In this document: positions 24,211-33,235 of the stretch, piece by piece
How the letters are laid out: each line of letters starts with the position of its first letter
Numbering within the stretch: the stretch's first letter is position 1
Assembly: GCA_029055875.1 (NCBI GenBank)
Contig: JAIDCJ010000001.1
Coordinates: 1-33,628 of the forward strand
Direction of reading: 5' to 3'
Length of the DNA stretch: 33,628 nt
DNA from: Clostridia bacterium
Lineage (GTDB): Bacteria > Bacillota > Clostridia > Christensenellales > Borkfalkiaceae
Position numbers and translations under genes: made by a program
Notes under the pieces: model-generated
The model's input: the letters and a program-made list of their open reading frames with translations, nothing else
Told to the model about the DNA's origin: nothing
The model's database searches: none

Positions 24211-25155
24211 TTAATAAATGGAGCCGCTGTTTACAACGGGTTGGGCGTCACGGTTGCCGCAGAGAACGACGAGAAGGTTTGAAACCATTTGCGCCTTTCT
24301 CTCGTCGTCGAGTTCGACGATATTTTCCTCGGAAAGCTTGGTAAGCGCCATCTGAACCATAGAAACCGCGCCCTCTACGATTTTCTGACGGGCTGCGATA
24401 ATTGCGGAAGCCTGCTGGCGTTGCAGCATTGCGGCGGCGATTTCGGGCGAATACGCAAGGTGGGAAATGCGCGCTTCGAGAATTTCGATACCTGCCATAT
24501 CCACGCGCGACTGAATTTCCCCTTTCAGAATATCCGCTACTTCCTGCGCAGAGCCGCGGAGAGACTTCTCGTCACCGTTGGAAGATACGTCGTAAGGATA
24601 CTGCCGTGCCACCTGACGGATTGCCGCGTCGCACTGCGTGGAGATATAAGCGGCATAATTTTCTACGTTGAATACGGCGCGCGCCGTGTTAGTAATGCGC
24701 CAGATAACGACGACGGAAATTTCAATGGGGTTACCCTCTTCGTCGTTTACCTTCTGCTTTTCGTTATTGAGCGTCATTGCCTTTAACGAAAGCTTTCTTG
24801 CAAGCCCCATGGTAATACGCGCGGGATTGACCGCCGAGCAGAAAGGATTCACCCAAAAGAAACCGTCGTGCTTAAGCGTTCCGTAATACTTGCCGAACAG
24901 CGTAAACACGTACGCTTCGTTGGGCTGTAAGAGCTTGAAGCCCTTAATCAGGAATACGGTTACAATCAGACCGACGATTCCCCCGATGATGATTGCGCCG
25001 AGATCCTCGGGAAGCCCTGCGGTATTGGTACCTGCTATGATACCCACGACGAACATTGCAAGACTTGCAAGAAGCACCAGCACGGTTACGAAGAGCATCA
25101 CCCAGCCGTTTTTCTCGCGGGCGGTCTTTTCGTCAATGTTGTTAAAGTTGTCCAT
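24211..25155 (-). CDS. SPFH (stomatin/flotillin-like) membrane protein
   Basis: This 314-residue protein has two N-terminal membrane helices (about 19-41 and 52-71) followed by an SPFH domain: GFKLLQPNEAYVFTLFGKYYGTLKHDGFFWVNPF, then EISVVVIWRI and the later NYAAYISTQCDAAIRQVA. A coiled helical region (ILEARISHLAYSPEIAAAMLQRQQ) and a short C-terminal tail end it. SPFH proteins form membrane microdomain scaffolds or cages; the role here is unknown. Start: GGAGGG five bases before ATG. It is the first gene of a unit with an RHH protein and an ABC exporter, so it may help that transporter (inference). Confidence 0.88.
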   Translation of the reverse strand: MDNFNNIDEKTAREKNGWVMLFVTVLVLLASLAMFVVGIIAGTNTAGLPEDLGAIIIGGIVGLIVTVFLIKGFKLLQPNEAYVFTLFGKYYGTLKHDGFFWVNPFCSAVNPARITMGLARKLSLKAMTLNNEKQKVNDEEGNPIEISVVVIWRITNTARAVFNVENYAAYISTQCDAAIRQVARQYPYDVSSNGDEKSLRGSAQEVADILKGEIQSRVDMAGIEILEARISHLAYSPEIAAAMLQRQQASAIIAARQKIVEGAVSMVQMALTKLSEENIVELDDERKAQMVSNLLVVLCGNRDAQPVVNSGSIY

Positions 25156-25169
25156 AATTACCCTCCAAA

Positions 25170-25192
25170 TATGATATTATTTTGATATCATA
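25170..25192. promoter_or_regulatory. inverted repeat at the SPFH promoter, candidate RHH operator
   Basis: TATGATAT (25170-25177) and ATATCATA (25185-25192) are perfect 8-bp arms seven bases apart. They start one base after the -10 box (25193-25198) and cover the expected transcription start near 25186, a typical place for a repressor. Assignment to the RHH protein encoded in the unit is inference. Confidence 0.6.
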
Positions 25193-25221
25193 ATAATACT
25201 ATCAAATTTATCACTTGTCAA
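25193..25221 (-). promoter_or_regulatory. promoter of the SPFH-RHH-ABC unit
   Basis: On the minus strand there is TTGACA (25216-25221), a 17-base spacer and TATTAT (25193-25198), near consensus. It begins 19 bases after the stop of the upstream gene, where no terminator is seen, so read-through is also possible. Confidence 0.85.
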
Positions 25222-25239
25222 GGGGTAATCAATAAAATT

Positions 25240-26460
25240 TCAGGTTAATTTTTCCAAAATTCTTTTGCAGGCGATACGGCAGTGCTCGTAGGTGAGCCCG
25301 CCTTGAAAATACGCGGTATAAGGTTCGCGGATGGGTGCATCGGCAGAGAGCTCGCTCGTTGCACCGCCTACGAAGGTGCCTGCGGCCATAATTACTTTAT
25401 TGTCGTAGCCGGGCATATCCCATGCCTCGGGACGCACGAAGGAATCGACGGGCGAACACTCCTGCACGGACACGATAAAATCGGTGAGCTGTTTTTCCGT
25501 ATCGAAGCGAACGGCGCGGGTGATATCGGCAGGAAGCTTATCGAGCTTCGGGAAATTCTCGTAGCCGAGCTCCTCCATACATTTACCGATGAGAAGACTT
25601 CCTTTGAGTGCCTGCGCAACCGTGTGAGGCGCGAGGAAGAACCCCTCGTAAAAAGGCAAATAGCCGTAGGCGTAAGAGCCGATTTCCGCACCGACGGAGG
25701 GCGCGGTAAGACGGTTTTCGCAAAGCTCTACGTATTCCTCTTTTCCCGCAATATAGCCGCCCGTGGGGGCCAGCCCGCCTCCGGGATTTTTTATGAGCGA
25801 GCCTGCCATTAAATCTGCGCCGACCGCCGTCGGCTCCTTCGTTTCTACAAACTCGCCGTAGCAGTTATCTACGAAGATACAGCCCTGAAAACCGCTCTTT
25901 CTAACAAAGGCGCACGCCGCTTCAATTTCCTCTACCGTGAACGAATCACGAAGCTCGTAGCCGCGCGAACGCTGAATATAGACCGCTTTATAGTTTTTTT
26001 TCGGGAGCGCCTTTTTGACTGCGGGAAAATCGATTTTACCGTTTTTATCAAGCTCGACGACGTCCGCACCGATTCCGAAATCTTTAAGCGAGCCGTTGCC
26101 CTCTTCCCAAAGTACGCCGCGGAGCGTATCGTAAGGCGTGCCCGTAATAATGAGCATTTCGTCGTGCGGACGGAGAATGCCGAACAGCGCGCAGGTGATG
26201 GTATGCGTGCCGCTAAGAAGCGCGGGAGATACGATAGCCCGCTCTGCGCCGAATGCACGCGCGAACACCTTGCAAAGCGTCTCTCTGCCCGCATCGCCGT
26301 AGCCGTAGCCCGTGGAGGGCGCAAAGTGCATTGTGGCAACCCGCTCCTCTTTGAATGCTTCCAGTACCTTCTCCGTATTCTTTTCCGCAATTTTATCGAT
26401 TGCCGCAAAGTCCTTTTGTAAAAGCGCTTCCGCGCGTTTGATTCTCTCTTCAACGTTCAT
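25240..26460 (-). CDS. methionine gamma-lyase family PLP protein (YnbB-like)
   Basis: This 406-residue pyridoxal-phosphate fold-type I protein is of the family annotated as methionine gamma-lyase or aluminium-resistance protein, YnbB in Bacillus. The cofactor lysine is K224 in SLIKNPGGG; the aspartate of FVDNCYGEF (198) would bind the pyridine nitrogen. MHFAPSTGYGYGDAGRE near the N-terminus and the end AYFQGGLTYEH are family hallmarks. The natural substrate of the family is not settled. It follows miaA with an 11-base overlap; in Bacillus hfq lies between them, here it does not. Start ATG has GGAGG at a rather long distance of 12 bases. Confidence 0.88.
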   Translation of the reverse strand: MNVEERIKRAEALLQKDFAAIDKIAEKNTEKVLEAFKEERVATMHFAPSTGYGYGDAGRETLCKVFARAFGAERAIVSPALLSGTHTITCALFGILRPHDEMLIITGTPYDTLRGVLWEEGNGSLKDFGIGADVVELDKNGKIDFPAVKKALPKKNYKAVYIQRSRGYELRDSFTVEEIEAACAFVRKSGFQGCIFVDNCYGEFVETKEPTAVGADLMAGSLIKNPGGGLAPTGGYIAGKEEYVELCENRLTAPSVGAEIGSYAYGYLPFYEGFFLAPHTVAQALKGSLLIGKCMEELGYENFPKLDKLPADITRAVRFDTEKQLTDFIVSVQECSPVDSFVRPEAWDMPGYDNKVIMAAGTFVGGATSELSADAPIREPYTAYFQGGLTYEHCRIACKRILEKLT

Positions 26461-27358
26461 AAATTGTGACTACCTCCTGCGCCGCCTTCTCAATTCCTTT
26501 GGGCGCAATATAATGCAAATTTGGCATTTTCTTAAAGAAAGTGAGCTGTCTTTTGGCATAATTACGGGTATTTTGCTCGATTATGCCAGACATAGTACTC
26601 TGCTCACCGCCATTCTCCAAATAGTCAACGACTTCCTTATACCCGATTCCCTGCATACACTGTGCGGTTTTTGCTACGCCGCTATTAAGAAGTCCTTGTA
26701 CTTCCTCAACAAGTCCGCTCTCTATCATTGCCTGCGTTCTGATTCCGATACGCTGATACAGCTCTTCCCTCGGATAATCGAAGGCAACTGCCAAATAGGG
26801 ATAGCGGGGCGTATAACCGTCGTTTTGTTCGGACTTTTTGCGCCCCGTGAGCTCGTATATTTCAAGCGCACGGATCACCCGCTTGACGTCGTTATAATGC
26901 AGTTTTTCCGCGCTCTCTTTATCTACCTCGGCAAGAAGGGAATGAAGATATTCCCTGCCCTTTTCGCGTTCGATTTGTTCGTATTTTTTACGCACCGCCT
27001 CGGACGCAGGCGTACTCCCGAACGAGCTTTTGAAAAGCAGTGCGTTCATATAAAAGCCCGTGCCTCCGCAAAGGACGGGTGTTTTTCCGCGGGAGAGAAT
27101 ATCCTCGAGAATAGGCATTGCGAGCCGCTCGAAGTCGCTCACGGAAAAGCTGCTGCAAGGATCCGCAACGTCAATCATATAATGCGGAATTCCCTGCCTC
27201 TCTTCCATAGTCGGCTTTGCCGTTCCGATATTGAGCCCGCGGTAGATAAGAAGCGCGTCGCAGGAGATTATCTCTCCGTTTAAGCGCTTCGCACATTCCA
27301 CGGCAAGCGCAGTTTTTCCGCTTGCGGTCGCGCCGCAAACAGCAAGGATTTTTTTCAT
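26450..27358 (-). CDS. miaA: tRNA dimethylallyltransferase MiaA
   Basis: MiaA attaches an isopentenyl group to A37 of tRNAs that read codons starting with U, using dimethylallyl diphosphate. The 302-residue protein starts with the P-loop GATASGKT (9-16) and has the DALLIYRGLNIGTAKPT region (family pattern DSMQVYRGMDIGTAKPT), CGGTGFY, the RVIRALEI segment and CMQGIGYKEV. Length is normal. The product, i6A37, is the substrate of MiaB, whose gene heads the same operon. The start overlaps the mutL stop (ATGA), and the end overlaps the next gene. Confidence 0.96.
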   Translation of the reverse strand: MKKILAVCGATASGKTALAVECAKRLNGEIISCDALLIYRGLNIGTAKPTMEERQGIPHYMIDVADPCSSFSVSDFERLAMPILEDILSRGKTPVLCGGTGFYMNALLFKSSFGSTPASEAVRKKYEQIEREKGREYLHSLLAEVDKESAEKLHYNDVKRVIRALEIYELTGRKKSEQNDGYTPRYPYLAVAFDYPREELYQRIGIRTQAMIESGLVEEVQGLLNSGVAKTAQCMQGIGYKEVVDYLENGGEQSTMSGIIEQNTRNYAKRQLTFFKKMPNLHYIAPKGIEKAAQEVVTIYER

Positions 27359-29208
27359 ACGATTCTCTTAAAGAGCTTTTCGATTTCGCTCTTTTTCATT
27401 TTCACGGCAACCGGTCTGCCGTGCGGACAACGCATGCCCATATCCCCTTCCGTTTCCTCGATGAGCGCGCGCACTTCCTGTTCGGTTAAGCTCTCGCCGC
27501 CCTTGACTGCCGCCTTGCACGCCGAGGTCGCAAGTCTGTCCTTTATAATATCGGTCAATTTAACGGCGCGTAAACTCTCCACGGACGAAAGCACTTCGCG
27601 GAAGAACGCTTCCAAATTGATATTCTGCAAATCAACCGGCACGGCGGATACTTTGATACTCGATTCTCCGAACTCCTCTACCTCAAAACCGATTTCCCGA
27701 AGAACGCCCAAATTCTTTTCAAGGAATGCAAATTCCTGCGGGTTTGCATTCACCACGTACGGCACGAGCATGGGCTGGGCAATAATTTCCCGCTTCTCCC
27801 ATTTCTCTTTCAAGCGGTTATAGATGAGCCGCTCGTGCGCCGCGTGCTGGTCTACGAAATAAGCCGAATCCCCCGTTTCATAAATGAGATAGGTGCGGAA
27901 AAGCTCCCCCTTATATTCGAGCCGCGCGGGATCGATTTTTTCCTGAACCTGCTGTTTCTTTTCCTGTTTGAGAAGAAAACGCTGATTCTCAGCAAATATA
28001 TCCTCTGCGGGCTGAGGCGCACGCACCTCAAGCTTCATAGGCTTGCGCTCGATAAAACGCGGCTGAGAGCCTCCTACGGGCGATATATCGAATTGTAGCT
28101 CCTTCTTCGCCTGCTCATAGCTCATGGGCGCGGGCTGCGGTTTTTCCATGGACTGCGGTTTTTCTTTTGGTGCAGGCTGCGGTTCTTGCACGGGCTTGGG
28201 CGTTTCCGCCAAATACTCGAGCGCGCGGGAATTGCCGTCTAAAACGGCGGAGACGACCGAATACACGCTTCCGTAAATAATCTGGTTATCCGCAAAGCGA
28301 ACGTCCGCCTTGTTGGGGTGTACGTTTACGTCCACAATTTCGGGCGAGATTTCCAAAAACAATACGTAAAACGGATATTGCCGTTTCATAAGGTATGCGC
28401 CGTAGGCGTTCGTGACTGCCGCGCTTACCGTTTGATTGACGACGTAGCGTCCGTTTACGAACAAACTCTGATAGCTGCGGTTGGGTTTGGAAAAGTTCTG
28501 ATTGCCGATAAAACCGTGGAGCTTAATTCCGTGCTTATCCGCCGCGATCTCGTAACAGTTTGAAAGTGTCTGCGCACCGTAAACAATGGAGAGCGCACTC
28601 TTCAAGCCGTCGCCGAAGGAACGGTATTTCACCTTTCCGTCCGCAATATAAGTAAAGGAAATTTCGGGATGAGAGAGAATGAAGCGCACCATCATGTTCG
28701 ATACGTCGCTCTCTTCCTGCGTATCCGATTTCAAAAATTTGAGCCGTGCGGGCGTGTTGAAAAACAAGTCCTCTACCTCGGTGCAGGTTCCGTTAGCGCC
28801 TGCGGCGGAAACCACTTCGCCGAACGCACCGCCCGTGACGCTTAAAGAATACGCTTCGCCCGCCTCGGTTTTGGACGTAATTTTCATACGCGATACGGCG
28901 GCAATGGAAGCAATTGCCTCGCCGCGGAAACCGAGCGTTTGCACGGTAAACAAATCTTCCGCGCATTTCAGCTTGCTCGTAGCGTGCGGCAAAAAGGCGC
29001 TTTTCAAATCGGTCTTTTCGATTCCGCAACCGTTATCGCTAATGCGGACGAGACTTTTCCCGCCCTTTTCAATCTCCACGGTAATTTCCTTTGCACCTGC
29101 GTCGATTGCGTTTTCTACGAGCTCTTTGACGACGGAATAAGGCCGATCCACCACCTCGCCCGCCGCGATTTTATTATAGACTTCCGCAGAAAGAATATTG
29201 ATTTTCAT
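27355..29208 (-). CDS. mutL: DNA mismatch repair protein MutL
   Basis: MutL links mismatch recognition by MutS to strand removal. The 617-residue protein has the GHKL ATPase domain: ELVENAIDAGA, DNGCGI and LGFRGEAIASI. A proline- and glutamine-rich linker (about 330-375) follows, then the C-terminal dimerisation domain. Endonuclease motifs are visible: DQHAAHE (453-459), ACKAAVKGG and CPHGRP, so it is of the nicking type found in bacteria without MutH. The last acidic residue of the DQHAx2Ex4E motif is N464 here. The ATG at 29206-29208 overlaps the mutS stop (ATGA) and has GGAG eight bases upstream. Confidence 0.96.
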   Translation of the reverse strand: MKINILSAEVYNKIAAGEVVDRPYSVVKELVENAIDAGAKEITVEIEKGGKSLVRISDNGCGIEKTDLKSAFLPHATSKLKCAEDLFTVQTLGFRGEAIASIAAVSRMKITSKTEAGEAYSLSVTGGAFGEVVSAAGANGTCTEVEDLFFNTPARLKFLKSDTQEESDVSNMMVRFILSHPEISFTYIADGKVKYRSFGDGLKSALSIVYGAQTLSNCYEIAADKHGIKLHGFIGNQNFSKPNRSYQSLFVNGRYVVNQTVSAAVTNAYGAYLMKRQYPFYVLFLEISPEIVDVNVHPNKADVRFADNQIIYGSVYSVVSAVLDGNSRALEYLAETPKPVQEPQPAPKEKPQSMEKPQPAPMSYEQAKKELQFDISPVGGSQPRFIERKPMKLEVRAPQPAEDIFAENQRFLLKQEKKQQVQEKIDPARLEYKGELFRTYLIYETGDSAYFVDQHAAHERLIYNRLKEKWEKREIIAQPMLVPYVVNANPQEFAFLEKNLGVLREIGFEVEEFGESSIKVSAVPVDLQNINLEAFFREVLSSVESLRAVKLTDIIKDRLATSACKAAVKGGESLTEQEVRALIEETEGDMGMRCPHGRPVAVKMKKSEIEKLFKRIV

Positions 29209-31763
29209 TTGAGTTTCTCCTTCCACTCGGCAATGAGCGCAAGCGCCTGCATGGGCGTGAGTGCGTTCACGTCGATTCCCGCAAGCTCTGCGTTCAAATT
29301 GAGCATGCTCACCGTTTCCTCTTCCGCTTCTTCAAACGTGGTGCCGCGAGCGGCGGTATCGTTCTTTTCAAGCGATTTTAAGATAGCTTTCGCGCGGGCG
29401 GTAACTTCCTGTGGTACGCCCGCAAGAGACGCCACCTCTACACCGAAACTCTTTTGCGCGCCGCCGCGCACGATCTTGCGCAGGAACACGATGCTCCCGC
29501 CGATTTCCCGCACGTTGATTTTATAGTTCTTGACGCCCTCTAACTTGCCTTCGAGCTCGGTAAGCTCGTGGTAGTGCGTTGCAAACAGCGTCTTTGCGCG
29601 CACCGTTTCGGTAAGATGCTCCACCACCGCCCAGGCAATGGAGAGTCCGTCGTAGGTGCTCGTACCCCGCCCTACTTCGTCGAGAATCAAAAGGCTCTTG
29701 GGAGTTGCGTTGCGCAGGATATTGGCAACCTCCGTCATCTCCACCATGAAGGTACTCCGATCGAGAATGAGGTTATCGCTTGCGCCGATTCTTGTAAATA
29801 TTTTATCGCACAAGGGCACACGCGCTTCTTTTGCGGGCACGAAACTGCCGATTTGCGCCATAAACGTGACGAGCGCGACCTGACGGAGATAGGTGCTCTT
29901 TCCCGCCATGTTCGGGCCGGTAATAATCATTGCGCGGTTTTCTCCGCCGTCGAGAAGCGTATCGTTGGGAATAAAGCGTTCCTTGGAAATCGCCTCCACA
30001 ACGGGGTGCCGCCCCTCTGTAATTTCAAGCGCGCCCTCTTCCAAAATCTGGGGACGGCAATATTTCTGCTCCTTGGCAACCACCGCAAGTGATACAAAGC
30101 AGTCGAGAGAAGCAACCGCCTCGGCAATGCTCTTCAAAAGCGCAATGTTGCGCGAGAGAATTTCAAGCAATTCTTCATAGAGGTGCTCTTCGAGGCGCAT
30201 TGCTTTATCTCTGCTGCCGAGCACGCTTTGTTCAAGCTCTTTGAGTTCCTCGGTGGTAAACCGCTCTGCACCCGCAAGCGTCTGTCTACGGATGTACGAA
30301 AACGGAACTTTATCGAGAAGAGAATTCGTCACCTCGATATAGTAGCCGAATACGCGGTTGTACCCCACTTTGAGCGTGCGGATCCCCGTCTTTTCCCGCT
30401 CGCGTGCCTCGAGCTCCGCAACGAGCGAAGTGCTGTTTTCCTTGATTGATTTGAGCTCGTCGAGCTCTTTATTGTAGCCCGCGCGAATGTAGTTTCCCTC
30501 TTTGCGCGTCGTTGCATCGGGGTTGATTGCGCGGTCTAATAAATCGCACAGACTGCGCGTATCGATGAAATCGTCCGCAATATTTTTCAGAAGCTTGGAG
30601 CCAAATCCCGCAAGCTGCATTTTGAGAGACGGAATAACGGCGAGCGACGCAGAGAGCGCCAAGCAGTCCCGCGGTTGTAAATTGCCGTTGGAGATTCTGC
30701 CCGTAAGCCTTTCGATATCTCTTACCCCTGCAAGCATTTCGTGAATGCCCATTCTGACGACGGTTGCGTCGTAGAGTTCGCCGACGGCGTCAAGCCGTTC
30801 TTCGATTTGCTCTTTCCCTGCAAGCGGGCGGGTAAGCATAGACGCAAGCTTACGTGCGCCCATGCCCGTTTTGGTCTTATCGAGAAGCCATAAAAGCGAG
30901 CCGTATTTCGTACCTTCGGCATTGTTTTTGAGGATTTCGAGATTGCGCACCGCAGTAGGATCGAGCTTCATATAAAGGCTCTCTTCGGTAATGCGAAGCG
31001 CGTTGATATTTTTGAGCGCGTGCTTCTGCGTATCGCGCAAGTACTCAACGAGTGCACCTGCGGCAATCACCGCGCCTTCGTGACCGTCAAGTCCGAGTGC
31101 GGAAAGAGATGCCGCGCCGAGCTGCTCTTTCAAATTCTTTTCCGCCGCCGCCCGCTGAAACGCCCAAGGGAGATAGCACGAAAAAGGCGGAAGCTGGCGT
31201 TCCCGCTCTACGCGCTCCTTGGTATCGAATAAAAGTTCTTCGTTGCAGATGATTTCCGCAATCGGAAGATTTGTAAGCGTGGAAATGAGATTATCGGCGT
31301 TTTCTTCCTCGCTCGCCGAAAACTCGCCCGTGGTAATATCCGCCCAGGCAAGCGCATAGGTTTTGCCCGCCTTGTAGGCGCAGGCAATATAGTTGTTGCG
31401 TTTTTCGTCGAGAAGTCCCTCTTCCGTCACCGTACCTGCGGAGACGATACGAACGACGTCGCGCTCCACCATCTTCACGCCGGGCTGGGGCTCCGTAAGC
31501 TGTTCGCAGATGGCAACGCGCTCCCCGAGCGATACGAGCTTTGCAATATAGGCATCTGCCGCATGAAAGGGAATGCCGCACATGGGCGCGCGCTCTTTCA
31601 AGCCGCAATCCCTGCCCGTAAGCGTTAAATCGAGTATCTGGGAAATGCGCACGGCGTCGTCGAAAAACATTTCGTAAAAATCACCCAGTCGGTAAAAGAG
31701 AACACAGTCCTTATACTTCTCTTTCATTTGCAGGTAATGTTCCATCATTGGTGAAAGTCCCAT
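29205..31763 (-). CDS. mutS: DNA mismatch repair protein MutS
   Basis: MutS recognises mismatches and starts repair. The 852-residue protein has the N-terminal mismatch-binding domain with GDFYEMF, whose phenylalanine and glutamate contact the mispair, and the connector, lever and clamp domains. The ATPase domain has GPNMAGKSTYLRQ (near residue 616), the motif DEVGRGTSTYDG and a CATHYHEL-type segment (FATHYHEL). The C-terminal end contains a short acidic linker and a helical tail. Length is typical of MutS1. Start: AAGGGGG just before ATG. It lies 11 bases after miaB and overlaps mutL, so the three are one unit. Confidence 0.98.
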   Translation of the reverse strand: MGLSPMMEHYLQMKEKYKDCVLFYRLGDFYEMFFDDAVRISQILDLTLTGRDCGLKERAPMCGIPFHAADAYIAKLVSLGERVAICEQLTEPQPGVKMVERDVVRIVSAGTVTEEGLLDEKRNNYIACAYKAGKTYALAWADITTGEFSASEEENADNLISTLTNLPIAEIICNEELLFDTKERVERERQLPPFSCYLPWAFQRAAAEKNLKEQLGAASLSALGLDGHEGAVIAAGALVEYLRDTQKHALKNINALRITEESLYMKLDPTAVRNLEILKNNAEGTKYGSLLWLLDKTKTGMGARKLASMLTRPLAGKEQIEERLDAVGELYDATVVRMGIHEMLAGVRDIERLTGRISNGNLQPRDCLALSASLAVIPSLKMQLAGFGSKLLKNIADDFIDTRSLCDLLDRAINPDATTRKEGNYIRAGYNKELDELKSIKENSTSLVAELEAREREKTGIRTLKVGYNRVFGYYIEVTNSLLDKVPFSYIRRQTLAGAERFTTEELKELEQSVLGSRDKAMRLEEHLYEELLEILSRNIALLKSIAEAVASLDCFVSLAVVAKEQKYCRPQILEEGALEITEGRHPVVEAISKERFIPNDTLLDGGENRAMIITGPNMAGKSTYLRQVALVTFMAQIGSFVPAKEARVPLCDKIFTRIGASDNLILDRSTFMVEMTEVANILRNATPKSLLILDEVGRGTSTYDGLSIAWAVVEHLTETVRAKTLFATHYHELTELEGKLEGVKNYKINVREIGGSIVFLRKIVRGGAQKSFGVEVASLAGVPQEVTARAKAILKSLEKNDTAARGTTFEEAEEETVSMLNLNAELAGIDVNALTPMQALALIAEWKEKLK

Positions 31764-31774
31764 GGTTCCCCCTT

Positions 31775-33076
31775 TTATATCCGTTCGCCGTAGAGCGAAA
31801 TTCCGCTTGCGCGTGTAATTTTAAGCGTTACGAATTCCCCTATGGGGTTTGTATCGCTTACAAAATAGCCCATTCTGCCGTAAGGGTCTCTGCCGAGATA
31901 CATACCCTTCTTTTCGTCGTATCCCTCGCAGAGAATCTCCGCTGTTCCCCCGACGTATTTCGCGCTCTTTCCGCGCGTGAGTGAATTCACTAAATCAATT
32001 AATTTGATAATGCGTACCTTGCTGACCTCTTCGGGAATCTGCCCCTCCATTTCCGCCGCCTTGGTGCCCGTGCGCGGAGAGTAGATAAAGGTGAACGCCG
32101 ATGCGAAGTCCGCTTCCCTTACGAGCGAGAGCGTGTCCTCGAAGTCCGCTTCCGTTTCGGTGGGAAAGCCCACGATAAGGTCTGTAGTGAGCTCCGCATC
32201 TGGAATCTCGCTTTTTAAGTACTTCACGCAGTCGAGATACTTCTCGCGCGTGTAGCGTCTGTTCATAAGAGAGAGAATACGGTTAGAGCCCGACTGCGCG
32301 GGAAGGTGCAAAACTCTGCAAATCTTCGTATGCTTTTTCATGACGGCAACGAGCTCCGCAGAAAAGTCCTTGGGGTGCGACGTCATGAACCGCAGACGGA
32401 AATTCCCCTCGATAGAGGCAACCTCGTCCAAAAGTGCGGGAAAAGCCGTATCGCCGTCTCTATAAGAATTTACGTTCTGTCCGAGGAGCGTAATTTCCTT
32501 ATACCCCTCTTTTACGAGCTTTTCCACCTCCGCAAGAATATCTTCTTTTTTGCGGGAGCGTTCTCTGCCCCTCACGTAGGGCACGATGCAATAGGAGCAG
32601 AAATTGTTACAGCCGTAGGTGATATTCACCCACGCGTTGGGATAGCTCGTCCGAACGGGCGAAATGCCGTCCTCGGTTTCCCTGCGTTCTTCGGGCACGG
32701 AAAGCACCGCCTTTTTTTGCAAACGTTTTTGCTCGATCAAATCGCCGAGCTCGGCTAAGTTATGCGTGCCGAACAGGATATCGATAAAGGGAAACTTTTC
32801 CTTTAACGTTTCAGCTTTGCCCGCTTCCTGCACCATACAGCCGCCCACGGCAATCATCAAACTTTTTTTTGCGCGTTTAAGCTTTTTGAGTGAGCCGATA
32901 TTCCCGAACGCGTGGTTTTCCGCGTTCTCGCGGATACAGCAGGTGTTAAATACGATGATATCCGCCTCTTCCATGGGTGATTCTTCTTCGTACCCCTTTT
33001 CGCGTAGGATTCCCGCTATTTTTTCCGACTCGTGCAGATTCATCTGACAGCCGTACGTTACGATATGATATTTCAT
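31775..33076 (-). CDS. miaB: tRNA-2-methylthio-N6-dimethylallyladenosine synthase MiaB
   Basis: MiaB adds a methylthio group to i6A37 of tRNA. The 433-residue radical SAM enzyme has the N-terminal cluster cysteines C10 (YGCQMN), C46 (NTCCIRE) and C80 (GGCM). The radical SAM CxxxCxxC is in GCNNFCSYC (C156, C160, C163), followed by PYVRGRERSR. A C-terminal TRAM domain includes the segment GGTAEILCEGY. It acts after MiaA, encoded in the same operon. The ATG at 33074-33076 is used because the only upstream ATG (33103) lies in the -10 box of its promoter. A GGAG lies about 13 bases upstream, longer than usual. Confidence 0.96.
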   Translation of the reverse strand: MKYHIVTYGCQMNLHESEKIAGILREKGYEEESPMEEADIIVFNTCCIRENAENHAFGNIGSLKKLKRAKKSLMIAVGGCMVQEAGKAETLKEKFPFIDILFGTHNLAELGDLIEQKRLQKKAVLSVPEERRETEDGISPVRTSYPNAWVNITYGCNNFCSYCIVPYVRGRERSRKKEDILAEVEKLVKEGYKEITLLGQNVNSYRDGDTAFPALLDEVASIEGNFRLRFMTSHPKDFSAELVAVMKKHTKICRVLHLPAQSGSNRILSLMNRRYTREKYLDCVKYLKSEIPDAELTTDLIVGFPTETEADFEDTLSLVREADFASAFTFIYSPRTGTKAAEMEGQIPEEVSKVRIIKLIDLVNSLTRGKSAKYVGGTAEILCEGYDEKKGMYLGRDPYGRMGYFVSDTNPIGEFVTLKITRASGISLYGERI

Positions 33077-33101
33077 GTGTATTCTAATTCTCCGATGATA
33101 C

Positions 33102-33130
33102 ATTATATCATAAAAACAAAAAATGTTAAA
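33102..33130 (-). promoter_or_regulatory. promoter of the miaB-mutS-mutL-miaA operon
   Basis: On the minus strand there is TATAAT (33102-33107) with TGA in front (extended -10), and TTTAAC (33125-33130) as a weak -35 box at 17 bases. ATGATA and TATCAT (33095-33111) form a palindrome over the -10 box. The start near 33095 leaves only a short leader. Confidence 0.7.
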
Positions 33131-33148
33131 GAAATTTTCCGAAATATC

Positions 33149-33177
33149 TTGATTTTACGCGTAAATTTAGTTATAAT
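33149..33177 (+). promoter_or_regulatory. promoter of the DUF4364-like gene
   Basis: TTGATT (33149-33154), a 17-base spacer and TATAAT (33172-33177). It is divergent from the miaB promoter, with the two -35 boxes 18 bases apart. The leader would be about 98 bases. Confidence 0.75.
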
Positions 33178-33211
33178 AGTGATACAATACCAGTTTATAA
33201 TGAAACCATAT

Positions 33212-33235
33212 AGCCGCTTTTCCCGATAAGCGGCT
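33212..33235 (+). other. hairpin in the leader of the DUF4364-like gene
   Basis: AGCCGCTT (33212-33219) pairs perfectly with AAGCGGCT (33228-33235) around an 8-base loop. No run of T follows, so it is not a normal terminator. It may be a small regulatory or stabilising structure. Confidence 0.45.

Noticed and set aside
33077..33103. Upstream ATG start of miaB
   Set aside because: The codon overlaps the -10 box of the promoter, so it is not expected in the transcript.
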